Below, piece after piece: positions 26,282-34,659 of a DNA stretch of 64,000 nt (positions are counted from its first letter, which is position 1; each line of letters opens with the position of its first letter). This DNA is from Candidatus Binatia bacterium (GTDB lineage: Bacteria; Desulfobacterota; Binatia; UBA1149; CAITLU01). The DNA is taken from contig DASXOZ010000026.1 of NCBI GenBank assembly GCA_036493895.1, forward strand, positions 1-64,000, in the 5' to 3' direction. The notes below the pieces were generated by a model that worked only from the letters and a program-made list of their open reading frames with translations, was not told the DNA's origin and did no database searches. Both the position numbers and the translations under genes were made by a program.

Positions 26282-27448
26282 TCAGGCGACTTGGGCGACG
26301 GCGTCGAAACCGTCGTCGCTGCGCGCTTCGTCCGGATCCGGCCCTTGCGGTGAAACCGCGCTGTACGCCGGCTCGTCCGCGCCGTACGCCGGCCCATCCA
26401 CGCAGCGCGCCGGCGCCTCGTCGTCCGCAATCTCGAAATCGAAGCGCCGCCCTTCGAGGAGGAATTCGCGCAGGATGCGTTCGACGGCCGCGGCGCTGGT
26501 GGCGCGCCCGAGCACGCGGCGCGTCGCCGCGCCGCCGGGCAGTCCCTTGCACATGTGGCACGCCAGGCCGCGAAGACGCCCGATCCAGCTTCGAAGGTCC
26601 TTCGTCTCCTGCAATGCGGCAGCGAAGTGCGAAAGGACGGCGAGCCGCTCCGCGGCAGTCGGCCCGGCCGCAGGCCGGCCTTGCGCGAGTGCGAGCGTCT
26701 GCCCGAAGATCCACGGGTTGGTCATCGCGCCGCGCCCGATCATCACGCCGTCGCTGTAGCCGCCGCGAAGACGCGCGAGCGCGCCGTCGGGATCTGCGAT
26801 GTCGCCGCTTCCGAGCACCGGGATCGAAAGGCGGGAGGCGACTTCTCCGACGAGGTCCCAGTCGGCTTCGCCGCTGTAGAGCTGAAGCCGCGTTCGCCCG
26901 TGGATCGCGAGCATCGCGGCGCCCTCGTCCTCGACCATCTTCGCGAAGTCGACGGCGTTGCGGGAGTTGTCGTCCCAGCCGGCGCGGATCTTCACCGTGA
27001 CCGGAATCGAGACCGCCGCACGCACCGCGCGAAGGATGCCCTGCAGCACGTCGGGCGTGCGCATGAGCTGGGCGCCGCCGCCGCGCTTGACGACCTTGGG
27101 CGCCGGACAGCCGCAGTTGATGTCGACGATGTCGGCGCCGGCCTCTTCGACCATCTCGGCAGCGCGCACCATGCGGTCGGCGTCGGCGCCGAAGATCTGG
27201 ATCGAAAACGGCCGCTCGTTCTCGGCGTAGCGCAGCATCGCGACGGTCTTCGGGTTGTCGCGCGACAGTCCTTCGGCAGCGATGAACTCGCTCACCAGCA
27301 GGCCGACGGCGTCGCGTCCGCCGGCTTCGAGAACGGTGGTGCGAAACGCGCAGTCGGTGACGCCCGACATCGGCGAAAGCACCAGGTTGGTGCGCGTGCG
27401 GATCGGGCCGATCGCAAGCGGCCTCAGGAGGTCGCGGTCCGCGCTCAT
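26282..27448 (-). CDS. dus: tRNA-dihydrouridine synthase (DusB-like)
   Basis: FMN- and NADPH-dependent reduction of uridines in tRNA D-loops, 388 aa. The TIM barrel has LSPMSGVTDCAFR at the N-terminus and catalytic Cys114 in NCGCPAPKVVKRGGGAQLM. It also has the phosphate-binding IHGRTR and GSGDI, and GVMIGRGAMTNPW. The C-terminal 50 residues are an Asp/Pro/Ala-rich tail with a duplicated PAYGADEPAYSA not seen in typical Dus. It lies 23 bases upstream of the PTPS-like gene in the same operon. Confidence 0.88.
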   Translation of the reverse strand: MSADRDLLRPLAIGPIRTRTNLVLSPMSGVTDCAFRTTVLEAGGRDAVGLLVSEFIAAEGLSRDNPKTVAMLRYAENERPFSIQIFGADADRMVRAAEMVEEAGADIVDINCGCPAPKVVKRGGGAQLMRTPDVLQGILRAVRAAVSIPVTVKIRAGWDDNSRNAVDFAKMVEDEGAAMLAIHGRTRLQLYSGEADWDLVGEVASRLSIPVLGSGDIADPDGALARLRGGYSDGVMIGRGAMTNPWIFGQTLALAQGRPAAGPTAAERLAVLSHFAAALQETKDLRSWIGRLRGLACHMCKGLPGGAATRRVLGRATSAAAVERILREFLLEGRRFDFEIADDEAPARCVDGPAYGADEPAYSAVSPQGPDPDEARSDDGFDAVAQVA

Positions 27449-27602
27449 CCGGGGCCTGATATCCCGGGAGACCGGCGCAGGCCAGCAGGCGGAAAAGCCA
27501 GGCGGCCAAGCCGCGCTGCGCCTGGCTGCGCGCCGGCAATCGGGGACTGGCGTCCGGCAAGCCCTTGCGCCGTCGCCGATGCCCGGGCGCCGCCCACCGT
27601 GT

Positions 27603-27860
27603 TCAGTCGTCGGCGACGAGCCCGTGGGCGCTCGGGAAGTACGCCGAGTGCGAGACGCCGTACGGCTTCTCTTCGTAGACGAACGCTTCTTCGACGGCGA
27701 CGTCGAGCGCGCGGCAGATGCGCAGCGCCGTGCGCACCGTCGGAACGACGCGCGCGTTCTTGACTCGATTGATGTAGCTCTGCGCAAGCCCGGTGCGCCG
27801 CGACAGCTCCATCTCGGTCCAGCCCTTGTCGTAGAGAATTTTCGAAAGCTTCGTCTTCAT
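27603..27860 (-). CDS. XRE/Cro-family helix-turn-helix regulator
   Basis: 85 aa. The HTH_3 domain covers most of the protein: MKTKLSKILYDKGWTEMELSRRTGL, then SYINRVKNARVVPTVRTALRICRALDV. A short aromatic C-terminal tail (YFPSAHGLVADD) follows. It is a probable DNA-binding repressor upstream of, and in the same direction as, dus. A perfect 9-bp palindrome 40 bases before its start is a candidate operator. Confidence 0.85.
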   Translation of the reverse strand: MKTKLSKILYDKGWTEMELSRRTGLAQSYINRVKNARVVPTVRTALRICRALDVAVEEAFVYEEKPYGVSHSAYFPSAHGLVADD

Positions 27861-27899
27861 CGCTCCACCCCACGCTGCGAACTTTGCCGTGCTGTGCCT

Positions 27900-27920
27900 G
27901 CGCAGTCGAAACGACTGCGC
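27900..27920. promoter_or_regulatory. 9-bp perfect inverted repeat upstream of the XRE gene
   Basis: GCGCAGTCG (27900-27908), spacer AAA, CGACTGCGC (27912-27920). It is 40 bases upstream of the XRE start on the minus strand, so it could be an autoregulatory operator or an mRNA leader hairpin. Confidence 0.45.
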
Positions 27921-28145
27921 CGCAGAACCGGCGGCGGCTCTTTGCGTATCGAACAATGGCGCAGGGGGTCAATGACATCGCGGCATCGCAGGCACCCGTG
28001 GCCGCGATCCGGCGACGCGTGCCGATATCGGCGTTCGTGCATATGGAGCGGCCGCGATGCGCCGGCTACAGCGGTGTAACTTTTCTCACAATCAGTCGGG
28101 ATGTGATCCCGATCTCAGAAATGGCCTTGCGCACAGCTCCAAACG

Positions 28146-28227
28146 GCGACGCCCCGGTCTGCCGAAGGCAGCCGGGGCGTCGCAGCTCGAGGCCGGCCGT
28201 GTTCGAGCCGCGATCGAACACGGCCGG
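28146..28227 (-). terminator. Two tandem GC-rich hairpins after the Cys-rich protein gene
   Basis: Hairpin 1: GCGACGCCCCGG (28146-28157) with CCGGGGCGTCGC (28172-28183). Hairpin 2: 14-bp arms CCGGCCGTGTTCGA (28193-28206) and TCGAACACGGCCGG (28214-28227). They sit 18-100 bases after the stop of the minus-strand gene. No T-run follows, so a transcript 3'-end stabiliser or rho-assisted terminator is more likely than a classical intrinsic terminator. Confidence 0.5.
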
Positions 28228-28244
28228 GTGATCCGCTCAGGCCG

Positions 28245-30809
28245 TTACGGACAGTTGCCCGCGCCCGGCGTGTACTGGATCTCGTGGTGGCCGGCACAGA
28301 ACGTCTTTGCCGAGCCCTGGCTCAGCACCCGGCCCGGTCCCGGCAGTCCGACGGCGCCGTTGATGCCCGGACTGCCCACCGGCGGGACGCAGAAGTTGGC
28401 AGCCGCTACCGGGAAGACCGGGTCCGGCGAGCCGGTGACCTTGATCGGATCCAGGAAGCAGTTGAAGTTCTCGTGGATCGAGCACAGGCCGTTGTCTACC
28501 GAGTTGACCTGGCAGTCGGCGTTCGAGCTGCAGGTCTTCATCCCGGTTCCGTCGGCGCGCACCAGCCCGTCACAGTACGTGTTGAAGGGACCGTTCATGC
28601 ACTTGCCCGTCAGGTTGTCCACGTCCTGCGACGTGCAGATGTGGTCGGAACACGCGTTCGGGTGAACCGGGTTATTCCCGTTCGCTCCGATCGACGAGCA
28701 CGACGAGACCTCGCAGGCGCCCGCGCTGGCCGGATTGCAGTCGGAGTTGATGTTGCAGGTGTTCTGGAACCCGAACTCGCACTTGTGCGCAATCACCGTT
28801 CCGCAGCGACCCATGTTCAGGTTGTCGCAGTCCGTGTTCGCGTTGCAGGTGTAGATCGTGTTGCTCGTCTTCTCGTTGTGGCAGCGGCCGCCCTGGAACG
28901 TGCAGTCGCTGTTGGCCGAGCACGGGAACTGCGGATCCTTCGTGCAGACCAGGCAGGGGCAAAGATCCGTTCCAGCCTGGGCTCCGTCGCAGTCCACGCC
29001 GGCCGACAGCGAGTTCGCACCGGTGTTCTGGGTCAGGTTGATGATGATGCCGTCGCCGGAGACGTTGATCGAGCTCTTGGGCTGGCAGTCCAGCGAGTAG
29101 CCGCCGCCGCCGCTGCCGGCAGGCAGCCCGTGCCGGGCCGGGAAGCTCGGGTTGGTCGCCTGCACGTCGCACGGCGATCCGGTGTTGTCGCCGCCGTTGA
29201 AGCAGATGCCGTCGCGGATGCCGTCGTTCGGGGTGTCCTGGGCACCACAGGTGCCGCCTCCGGTGCAGTCGGAGTTGATCGTGCAACCCTCGAGGTTGCA
29301 GGTGTTGCCGGTGCCGCAATCGCCGTTGGTCACGCAGGCCATTGCGTTGTTGTTGCTACAGATCTTGGTGCTGCACTTGCCACCGCAGATCGGGCACGGC
29401 GCGGCATCGTCCTCGCCGAGGTAGACGCGCGTGTGCAGGTTCGCGGTGACCTGGCCGCTGCCGAGGTCGATGTTGGCCGTGCCGGTGATGTCATTGGCGA
29501 ACTTGTTGACGATGCAGACGTGGGTGCCCGCCGAGTTCAGCGGGAACGGCGCGCCGAAGTAACACTCGCAGGTGTTGCCGCTGCCGCATTCGGCTGCGTC
29601 CGACTGGAACGGTTGGTTGCAGACGATGCTGGTGTCGTTGGAGCAGCGGCAGTTGCGCGGCTCGGGGTCGATGCCGGCCACGGTGCACTGGCCGCAGTTC
29701 GGACCGGGGCCGGTACAGACGAGCCGGGCGCGGGTCGTCACGTCATCGTTGACGTCGGCCTTGTGCCCGATGCCCTTCCAGCCGCTGTCGAGGTTCGTCA
29801 CCGTCTCGCAGCGCGAGTCGGAAGTGTTGCAGGTGCGCGGGAACGTGCAGTCGGCGTTCGTGGTGCACACCTCGTTGGACATCTTCGAGAAAAGGGTCAG
29901 CTCGCCGACATCCGGGCAGTGCGCGCTCTGGGTGGGCAGCGTGGTCGTGGTGGTCGTCGTGGTGGTCGTCGTGACCGGACCGCTCAGGTCGTAGTAGTGC
30001 TTCGAATCCGACCTCGCGCCGTCGCGGGCCGCGTCGCAGACGCAACCGGCGAGCGCGAAGGACGTCAGCACGCCGCCTCCTCCGCAGTTGTCGAGAGTGC
30101 CGCTCGGCAGCGTCACCGCGGCGCAGTCGGCCTGGATCGCATTGAGCGACTTGTCGTAATCCGGCTGCGTCAGCGTGTCGAAGTTGGCATTGATGCAGTC
30201 GTCGATGGCAGTGGCTCCCGCCTTCTCCTCGTCGGTCTGGCACTTGGTGACGTCCTTGATCACCGCGCTGTAGAGCTTGGAGCCGTTCTTCAGGATCGAC
30301 TTGTGGCAGGCAGCTTCGGCATCGTTGGCGTTCGGCGACGAGGGCGTCCCGTTGGCCTCGGTGCTGTAGTCTTCCGAGTCGTGATTGGCCAGGCAGGCCT
30401 CGCAATCGACGACCTGCGCGAAATTGGAAATCAGCGGAACGTCCGCGTTGCACGGGTCCGGGCACTGGAAGTACAGCACCGTCGACGGCGGATCGACGCC
30501 GACGCATTTGCCGACCACGCTCGAGCTGAACTTGTCCTTGGCGCCGGGGAGCTTGTCTTTGCTGTCGGCTGCCGCGACGGAGTTGCAGTCGGTGCCCGAC
30601 AGGGAGCCGTCCTTGTCGCGGCTCTTGTGGCAACTCGACAAAGTCTTGAGGACGGTCTTTGTGTACTTGCCCCCGGACTTGGCAACGGAGGAGCGGCAGG
30701 CTTGCTCGGCCGCACTGTAGCCGGTCTGGGCCGGCGACAGCGACGGCAGGGCGGCAATGAGCAGCCCGGCGACGGCCGCGGCAAGGACGGTACGATTGCG
30801 ATTACGCAT
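28245..30809 (-). CDS. Large Cys-rich secreted protein with poly-Thr linker
   Basis: 854 aa with a signal peptide (VLAAAVAGLLIAALPSLSPAQ). Residues 30-275 hold two related Cys-containing helical segments (ACRSSVAKSGGKYTK..., ACHKSILKNGSKLYS...). A run of 11 Thr then forms a linker. The remainder carries many small disulfide-type units of the form C-x(2-6)-DC-x(4-8)-C, such as CTTNADCTFPRTC, CVTNGDCGTGNTC and CSANSDCTFQGGRC. The arrangement resembles secreted or surface proteins of uncultured deltaproteobacteria. No enzymatic motif was seen. The ATG is preceded by GAGGAG. Codon bias supports this strand over the equally long antisense frame. Confidence 0.8.
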   Translation of the reverse strand: MRNRNRTVLAAAVAGLLIAALPSLSPAQTGYSAAEQACRSSVAKSGGKYTKTVLKTLSSCHKSRDKDGSLSGTDCNSVAAADSKDKLPGAKDKFSSSVVGKCVGVDPPSTVLYFQCPDPCNADVPLISNFAQVVDCEACLANHDSEDYSTEANGTPSSPNANDAEAACHKSILKNGSKLYSAVIKDVTKCQTDEEKAGATAIDDCINANFDTLTQPDYDKSLNAIQADCAAVTLPSGTLDNCGGGGVLTSFALAGCVCDAARDGARSDSKHYYDLSGPVTTTTTTTTTTTLPTQSAHCPDVGELTLFSKMSNEVCTTNADCTFPRTCNTSDSRCETVTNLDSGWKGIGHKADVNDDVTTRARLVCTGPGPNCGQCTVAGIDPEPRNCRCSNDTSIVCNQPFQSDAAECGSGNTCECYFGAPFPLNSAGTHVCIVNKFANDITGTANIDLGSGQVTANLHTRVYLGEDDAAPCPICGGKCSTKICSNNNAMACVTNGDCGTGNTCNLEGCTINSDCTGGGTCGAQDTPNDGIRDGICFNGGDNTGSPCDVQATNPSFPARHGLPAGSGGGGYSLDCQPKSSINVSGDGIIINLTQNTGANSLSAGVDCDGAQAGTDLCPCLVCTKDPQFPCSANSDCTFQGGRCHNEKTSNTIYTCNANTDCDNLNMGRCGTVIAHKCEFGFQNTCNINSDCNPASAGACEVSSCSSIGANGNNPVHPNACSDHICTSQDVDNLTGKCMNGPFNTYCDGLVRADGTGMKTCSSNADCQVNSVDNGLCSIHENFNCFLDPIKVTGSPDPVFPVAAANFCVPPVGSPGINGAVGLPGPGRVLSQGSAKTFCAGHHEIQYTPGAGNCP

Positions 30810-31007
30810 GAAAGCTCTCCTCAGGTTGCGGATCGAAGGGCGGCGGGAAACGGTCCCTGGTCATGGTCCGGACGGACCGATCCCCCGCAGCATCCTTCCT
30901 AACCAACCGCGAGCCGATTTGGCAAGGGCGCTTTGGCATTTGCGCAGCCTGAACGCGGGTTTCAACACTTGCGGGCCGGCGGTGCCGGCGGGGGTTTGCG
31001 GGTGGTG

Positions 31008-31232
31008 GTGAAGGCTTCGGTCACCATCGATGCGAGGGGTCTCAAGTGCCCCGTGAACTGGGCCAAGACTGCGGCAGTGCTCGAAACGCTGGCTGCCGGC
31101 ACCGTCGTCGAAGTGCTGGTGGACGACCCCCGCTCCGAGAAGGACCTGCCCGTAGCGGCTGAAAGCGCAGGACATTTCGTTCTCGCGATCGAGAACAAAA
31201 GCACTCACCTGCGAATCCTCATCGAAAAATGA
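31008..31232 (+). CDS. TusA-family sulfur carrier/sulfurtransferase
   Basis: About 74 aa. The SirA/TusA fold is recognised by VTIDARGLKCPVNWAKTAAVLETL with the sulfur-carrying Cys in GLKCP. LVDDPRSEKDLPVAAESAGH and a terminal beta strand follow. Likely roles are thiouridine synthesis, molybdopterin or general persulfide transfer. The start is one of three consecutive GTG codons (31002-31010). The last was chosen because it directly precedes the conserved KASVTIDARG. No strong ribosome-binding site was seen. Confidence 0.75.
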   Translation: MKASVTIDARGLKCPVNWAKTAAVLETLAAGTVVEVLVDDPRSEKDLPVAAESAGHFVLAIENKSTHLRILIEK

Positions 31233-31253
31233 CGCAACGCGACGTGCGTATGT

Positions 31254-31346
31254 GTTATGGGGTCAGGCACCAGAGGAATAGTGCCAATATTCCTCTGGTG
31301 CCTGACCCCATAACACCCTGGCACTATTCCTCTGGTGCCTGACCCC
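31254..31346. repeat. REP-like repeat, locus 3, with three half-sites
   Basis: Perfect 27-bp arms 31254-31280 and 31288-31314 (GTTATGGGGTCAGGCACC... and complement) have a 7-base loop. A third half-site at 31320-31346 repeats the right arm and also pairs with 31258-31285 over its full 27 bases. The left arm can therefore form either of two hairpins. TTTT follows at 31347-31350. It lies at the convergent ends of tusA and the small membrane protein gene, whose last residues and stop it encodes. Confidence 0.85.
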
Positions 31347-31614
31347 TTTTCAGCAGGGCGCTGATTCCGAGGCAGATGCTGCCGAGAATCAGGCCCACCG
31401 GGGCCGAAGAAAAAGCGCCGGCGACGAGCAGCATGTGACGGGGCTCGGCCATCTTGAACTCGGTCTTGTACAGGACGTTGCCCGGATACTTGTCCATGCC
31501 CCGGGCGGCGTCGTAGTAGGTGTCGTCGCCGACGGTGCCGGCCGTGCACCAGATCGACCCGGCGATCCCGAGCACGCAGAGCAGGATTCCGAGCGAGCGA
31601 AGATACTTTGCCAT
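31324..31614 (-). CDS. Small membrane protein of unknown function
   Basis: 96 aa with two TM helices (residues 5-22 and 63-88) around a polar loop (DDTYYDAARGMDKYPGNVLYK). ATG 31614 is preferred over ATG 31620 because GGGGAGG ends six bases before it. The last six residues GQAPEE and the TAG come from repeat locus 3. No family recognised. Confidence 0.6.
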   Translation of the reverse strand: MAKYLRSLGILLCVLGIAGSIWCTAGTVGDDTYYDAARGMDKYPGNVLYKTEFKMAEPRHMLLVAGAFSSAPVGLILGSICLGISALLKRGQAPEE

Positions 31615-31645
31615 CGTCATCCTCCCCGTAGCGCCCGCGGCAGCG

Positions 31646-32707
31646 TCACAGGTCCCGCCACAGCACGCAAGGCATCGCGTCGCTGCGGCGTCCTACCCAC
31701 TTTGCCGGCGGAACCCGCGCCGGATCCACCGAAGCAAACCCGCAGCGCTCGAAAAACGCGACGGCGCGGTCGTTCGAGCTGCACGCGAAGAGGCCCCTGA
31801 GCCCGCCCTCGCGCGCGACGTCGACGACGTGGTCGATCATGCGTACACCGACTCCCTCGCCCTGGAAACGGGTAATCGTGTAGAGGCCGACGATCTCGCC
31901 GACGCGGCGGCGGGAATACGCTTCGGTCTCGAGGCTGCAGACGCCGGCAAGGCGGGTGCCTCCGAACCAGGCACCGTAGCCCGTCAGCAGCAGCCGGTGC
32001 TTCTGCTCCTCGTCGCGCGGCAGCAGGAAACCTTCGCGCTCGCCGCGGGCCAGCAGCCTTTCGGCTTCCTGGAAATGCTCGACACCGAGGCGCTCCACCG
32101 TGCAGTACTCCTCGGCAGTAACCAGCGTGCCCGCACCCTGGTACGTGAACAGCTCTTCGGCAACTCCGTCGGCCGTGGTCAGGTTCACAGCGTCGACTCC
32201 ATTGCGCACGGCCAGCAGGAGCTGCTGCAGCTCGGCAAAGCTCCAGTCGCCGCAGTCCTCCTCGGCGCGCACCAGGCGCCCGAGCGCGATCGCGTTGACG
32301 AACGAACGCGTCCCGCTTCCCGAGTCGAGCCCTCCCCTCTCGTCGACGACGACGAGCTTGCTGACGCCGAGGCGCGCGGCCAGCTCGCGCGACCAGGCCA
32401 GCGCCCGGGCGCCTGCCAGGCCGCGCGGCAGGTAGACGTCGGCGCGCCGGTCGCTCATCAGTTTTTCGGAAAGGGGAACGAGCGCGGCGGGACGCTTTTC
32501 GAAATCGCGGCGCACGAGGCGAAGGGGCCGCCTCTTGCGCGGAAAGCGCCTCGCGACGACGATCACCAGCGTCGGATTGTCGACGAGCTCGGCCAGCACC
32601 GTAGCGGCGTGCCTTTCCAGGCGGCCGGCGTCTTCGACGTGGAAAAGGATCGCGCGACCGCGAAAGTCCTTCAGGTAGAACTGTTTCTCGGCCGGCTCGG
32701 GATGCAT
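31646..32707 (-). CDS. Amino-acid N-acetyltransferase, ArgA-like (NAGS)
   Basis: 353 aa. The C-terminal third is a GNAT domain (GVCSLETEAYSRRRVGEIVGLYTITRFQGEGVGVRMIDHV with the acetyl-CoA pyrophosphate loop QGEGVG). The N-terminal part looks like a shrunken amino-acid-kinase domain: NPTLVIVVARR, the NAI..LGRLV segment, and VRNGVDAVNLTTADGVAEELFTYQGAGTLVTAEEYCTVERL. The latter recalls the GVxRVHLLDGxxDGALLxELFTxxGxGTMI segment of ArgA. Likely makes N-acetylglutamate, the first step of arginine synthesis. Other arg genes are not in the window. Confidence 0.6.
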   Translation of the reverse strand: MHPEPAEKQFYLKDFRGRAILFHVEDAGRLERHAATVLAELVDNPTLVIVVARRFPRKRRPLRLVRRDFEKRPAALVPLSEKLMSDRRADVYLPRGLAGARALAWSRELAARLGVSKLVVVDERGGLDSGSGTRSFVNAIALGRLVRAEEDCGDWSFAELQQLLLAVRNGVDAVNLTTADGVAEELFTYQGAGTLVTAEEYCTVERLGVEHFQEAERLLARGEREGFLLPRDEEQKHRLLLTGYGAWFGGTRLAGVCSLETEAYSRRRVGEIVGLYTITRFQGEGVGVRMIDHVVDVAREGGLRGLFACSSNDRAVAFFERCGFASVDPARVPPAKWVGRRSDAMPCVLWRDL

Positions 32708-32719
32708 CGCAGTGGGTTT

Positions 32720-32794
32720 TTGGGGACAGTCCTCATTACACGGATGTCATGGGGTCTGACCCCATGACTGCGATGTAATGGGGACTGTCCCCAA
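32720..32794. repeat. REP-like palindromic repeat, locus 4 (GGGGACTGTCCCC core)
   Basis: Outer arms TTGGGGACAGTCCTCATTACA (32720-32740) and its near-complement (32774-32794) enclose GTCATGGGGTC-T-GACCCCATGAC at 32746-32768. The nested cruciform sits between the divergent starts of the ArgA-like and gamma-glutamyltransferase genes, that is, in both promoters. It is related to locus 2. Confidence 0.85.
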
Positions 32795-32872
32795 TTCCGG
32801 CCAATTTCCGTGCCGGGCGGGCGCGTTGCAAATGGCGTTGCAACATTCTTCGCCTCGCCGTACGCATTCGGC

Positions 32873-34630
32873 ATGTCGCGACCATCGTCGGCCCCCGTCA
32901 CGGCGCGGCTGCGCATCGCCGTTTCGATCCCGCTCTTGCTCTGCCTCGTCGTTGCCGCACCGGCAGTCCCGGCCGCTGCGGCCACCCTCGAAGCCCGGCA
33001 CGGAGCCGTGGCGGCCGAGCATCGTCTCGCGTCGGCAGCCGGAGTCGAGATCCTTCAGAAGGGAGGCAACGCCGTCGACGCGGCAGTGGCCGCCGCCCTG
33101 GCAACCGGCGTCGTCAATCCGTCGTCATCCGGAATCGGCGGCGGCGGCTTCCTCGTCCTCTGGGATGCCAGGCACCACAAGGCCGCGACGATCGATTTTC
33201 GCGAGGCCGCCTCGCGCCACGCCACCGAGACGATGTACGTGCGCCCCGACGGCACCGTCGATTCGGAGGCCAGCAAGACCGGCGTCCTCGCGGTGGGCAT
33301 TCCGGGCGAGCCGCGCGGGCTGGCGCTGGCGCTCAAGCGCTACGGCAAGCTCAAGCTCGAGGTGGTCGCGGCCCCGGCAATCCGGCTGGCGCGCGAGGGA
33401 TTTCCGATCGAGGCCCACCTCGCGTCGATGATCGCGTCGGGCCGCGACCGCCTGGCCGCCGATCCGGAGCTCGCCAGCGTATTCCTGCACTCCGACGGCA
33501 GCCCCAAGCGCGAAGGAGAGACCCTGCAGCGGCCCCAGCTCGCGGCCACTCTCGAACGAATGGCCAAGGTGGGCGCCGATGATTTCTACGACGGCGAGCT
33601 GGGCGCCGAAATCGTCCACGCCGTCGCGACGTGGAAGGGAGCCACGCCGGCGCAGGTGGCGCTCGCGATCGATGCGAAGGACCTCAAGGACTACCGCGCC
33701 ATCGAGCGTGACCCGATTCACGTTCGCTACCGCACCCGCGACGTCTGGTCGATGCCTCCGCCGAGCTCCGGCGGACCGGTGCTGGCCGAGGCCCTGGACG
33801 TGCTGTCGGGCTGGGATGTCTCGAAAATCGACCGCAACGGACCGACGCTGCCCCACCTGCTGGCAGAGACCGAAAAAGCCGTGTTCGCCGACCGCGCGAC
33901 GTTCTACGGAGATCCCGCGTTCACGAAGATCCCGCTGGTGTGGCTGCTCGGCCCCGACCACGCGCGTGAGATCCGCGCGAAGCTGGACTGGAACCATGCC
34001 GCACACTCTTCCGATTTCGCGCCGAAGGCGGATGCGGGGCACGACGCCGGTACCTCGCACATCTCGGTCGTCGATGCCGACGGCAACGCCGCGTCGCTGA
34101 CGACGAGCGTCAACACCGGGTTCGGCGCCGGCATCTCGGTGCCCGGCCGCGACATCGTTCTCAACAACACGATGGACGACTTCTCGGTGGCGCCCGGAAA
34201 GCCGAATGCGTTCGGGCTCGTCGGAAGCAAAGCCAATGCGGTGGCGCCGGGCAAGAGGCCGCTGTCGAGCATGACGCCGACCATCGTCACCAACGACGGT
34301 CACGTCCAGCTCGTCGCCGGGGCCTCCGGAGGGCCGCTGATCATCACGGCAACGCTGGCGACGCTCGTCGGCGTCGTCGATTTCGGCCTGACGAGCGAGG
34401 TGGCGGTGGGATCCCCGCGCGTGCACCACCAGTGGCTGCCCGAAGTGCTGATGGTCGAGCCGGAGATGCCGGAGAACATCCAGAAGTCGCTGAAGAGCGT
34501 CGGGCACACGCTCGCGCCGCTCAATGCGAAGGCCTCGGTGCAGGCCATCGACGTGAGCGGAACCGGCGACGCGCGCGTGCTGCACGCGACGAGCGATCCG
34601 CGAAAAGGCGGCATCCCGGCGGGCTACTGA
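32873..34630 (+). CDS. ggt: Gamma-glutamyltransferase (glutathione hydrolase)
   Basis: Periplasmic N-terminal-nucleophile enzyme, 585 aa, that cleaves and transfers gamma-glutamyl groups from glutathione. A signal peptide (LLLCLVVAAPAVPAAAA) precedes the large-subunit region with GGNAVDAAVAAALATGVVNPSSSGIGGGGF. Self-cleavage should occur before Thr394 in AGTSHISVVDADGNAAS. The glycine-rich GASGGPLI and the earlier SSGGPVLAEAL complete the site. ATG 32873 gives a proper signal peptide. Confidence 0.9.
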   Translation: MSRPSSAPVTARLRIAVSIPLLLCLVVAAPAVPAAAATLEARHGAVAAEHRLASAAGVEILQKGGNAVDAAVAAALATGVVNPSSSGIGGGGFLVLWDARHHKAATIDFREAASRHATETMYVRPDGTVDSEASKTGVLAVGIPGEPRGLALALKRYGKLKLEVVAAPAIRLAREGFPIEAHLASMIASGRDRLAADPELASVFLHSDGSPKREGETLQRPQLAATLERMAKVGADDFYDGELGAEIVHAVATWKGATPAQVALAIDAKDLKDYRAIERDPIHVRYRTRDVWSMPPPSSGGPVLAEALDVLSGWDVSKIDRNGPTLPHLLAETEKAVFADRATFYGDPAFTKIPLVWLLGPDHAREIRAKLDWNHAAHSSDFAPKADAGHDAGTSHISVVDADGNAASLTTSVNTGFGAGISVPGRDIVLNNTMDDFSVAPGKPNAFGLVGSKANAVAPGKRPLSSMTPTIVTNDGHVQLVAGASGGPLIITATLATLVGVVDFGLTSEVAVGSPRVHHQWLPEVLMVEPEMPENIQKSLKSVGHTLAPLNAKASVQAIDVSGTGDARVLHATSDPRKGGIPAGY

Positions 34631-34659
34631 AAAATCCGGGAGATCTGCGGACTTCGCGC

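Larger units (their letters stand above)
27861..28244. other. 384-base gap without a gene
   Basis: Holds the 5' region of the XRE gene (with the palindrome at 27900-27920) and a short palindrome TCGGGAT-GTG-ATCCCGA at 28096-28112. It also holds the double hairpin at 28146-28227 behind the Cys-rich secreted protein. Open frames here are short and lack codon bias. No RNA gene was recognised. Confidence 0.6.

Noticed and set aside
28284..30902. 872-codon plus-strand frame opposite the Cys-rich protein
   Set aside because: The minus-strand product has a signal peptide, a Shine-Dalgarno and ordered Cys motifs. The plus frame is low-complexity Val/Arg/Ala.
34432..34659. Upstream extension of the HAD gene into ggt
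   Set aside because: Out-of-frame reading of the ggt 3' end. ATG 34660 lies just before the HAD fold.
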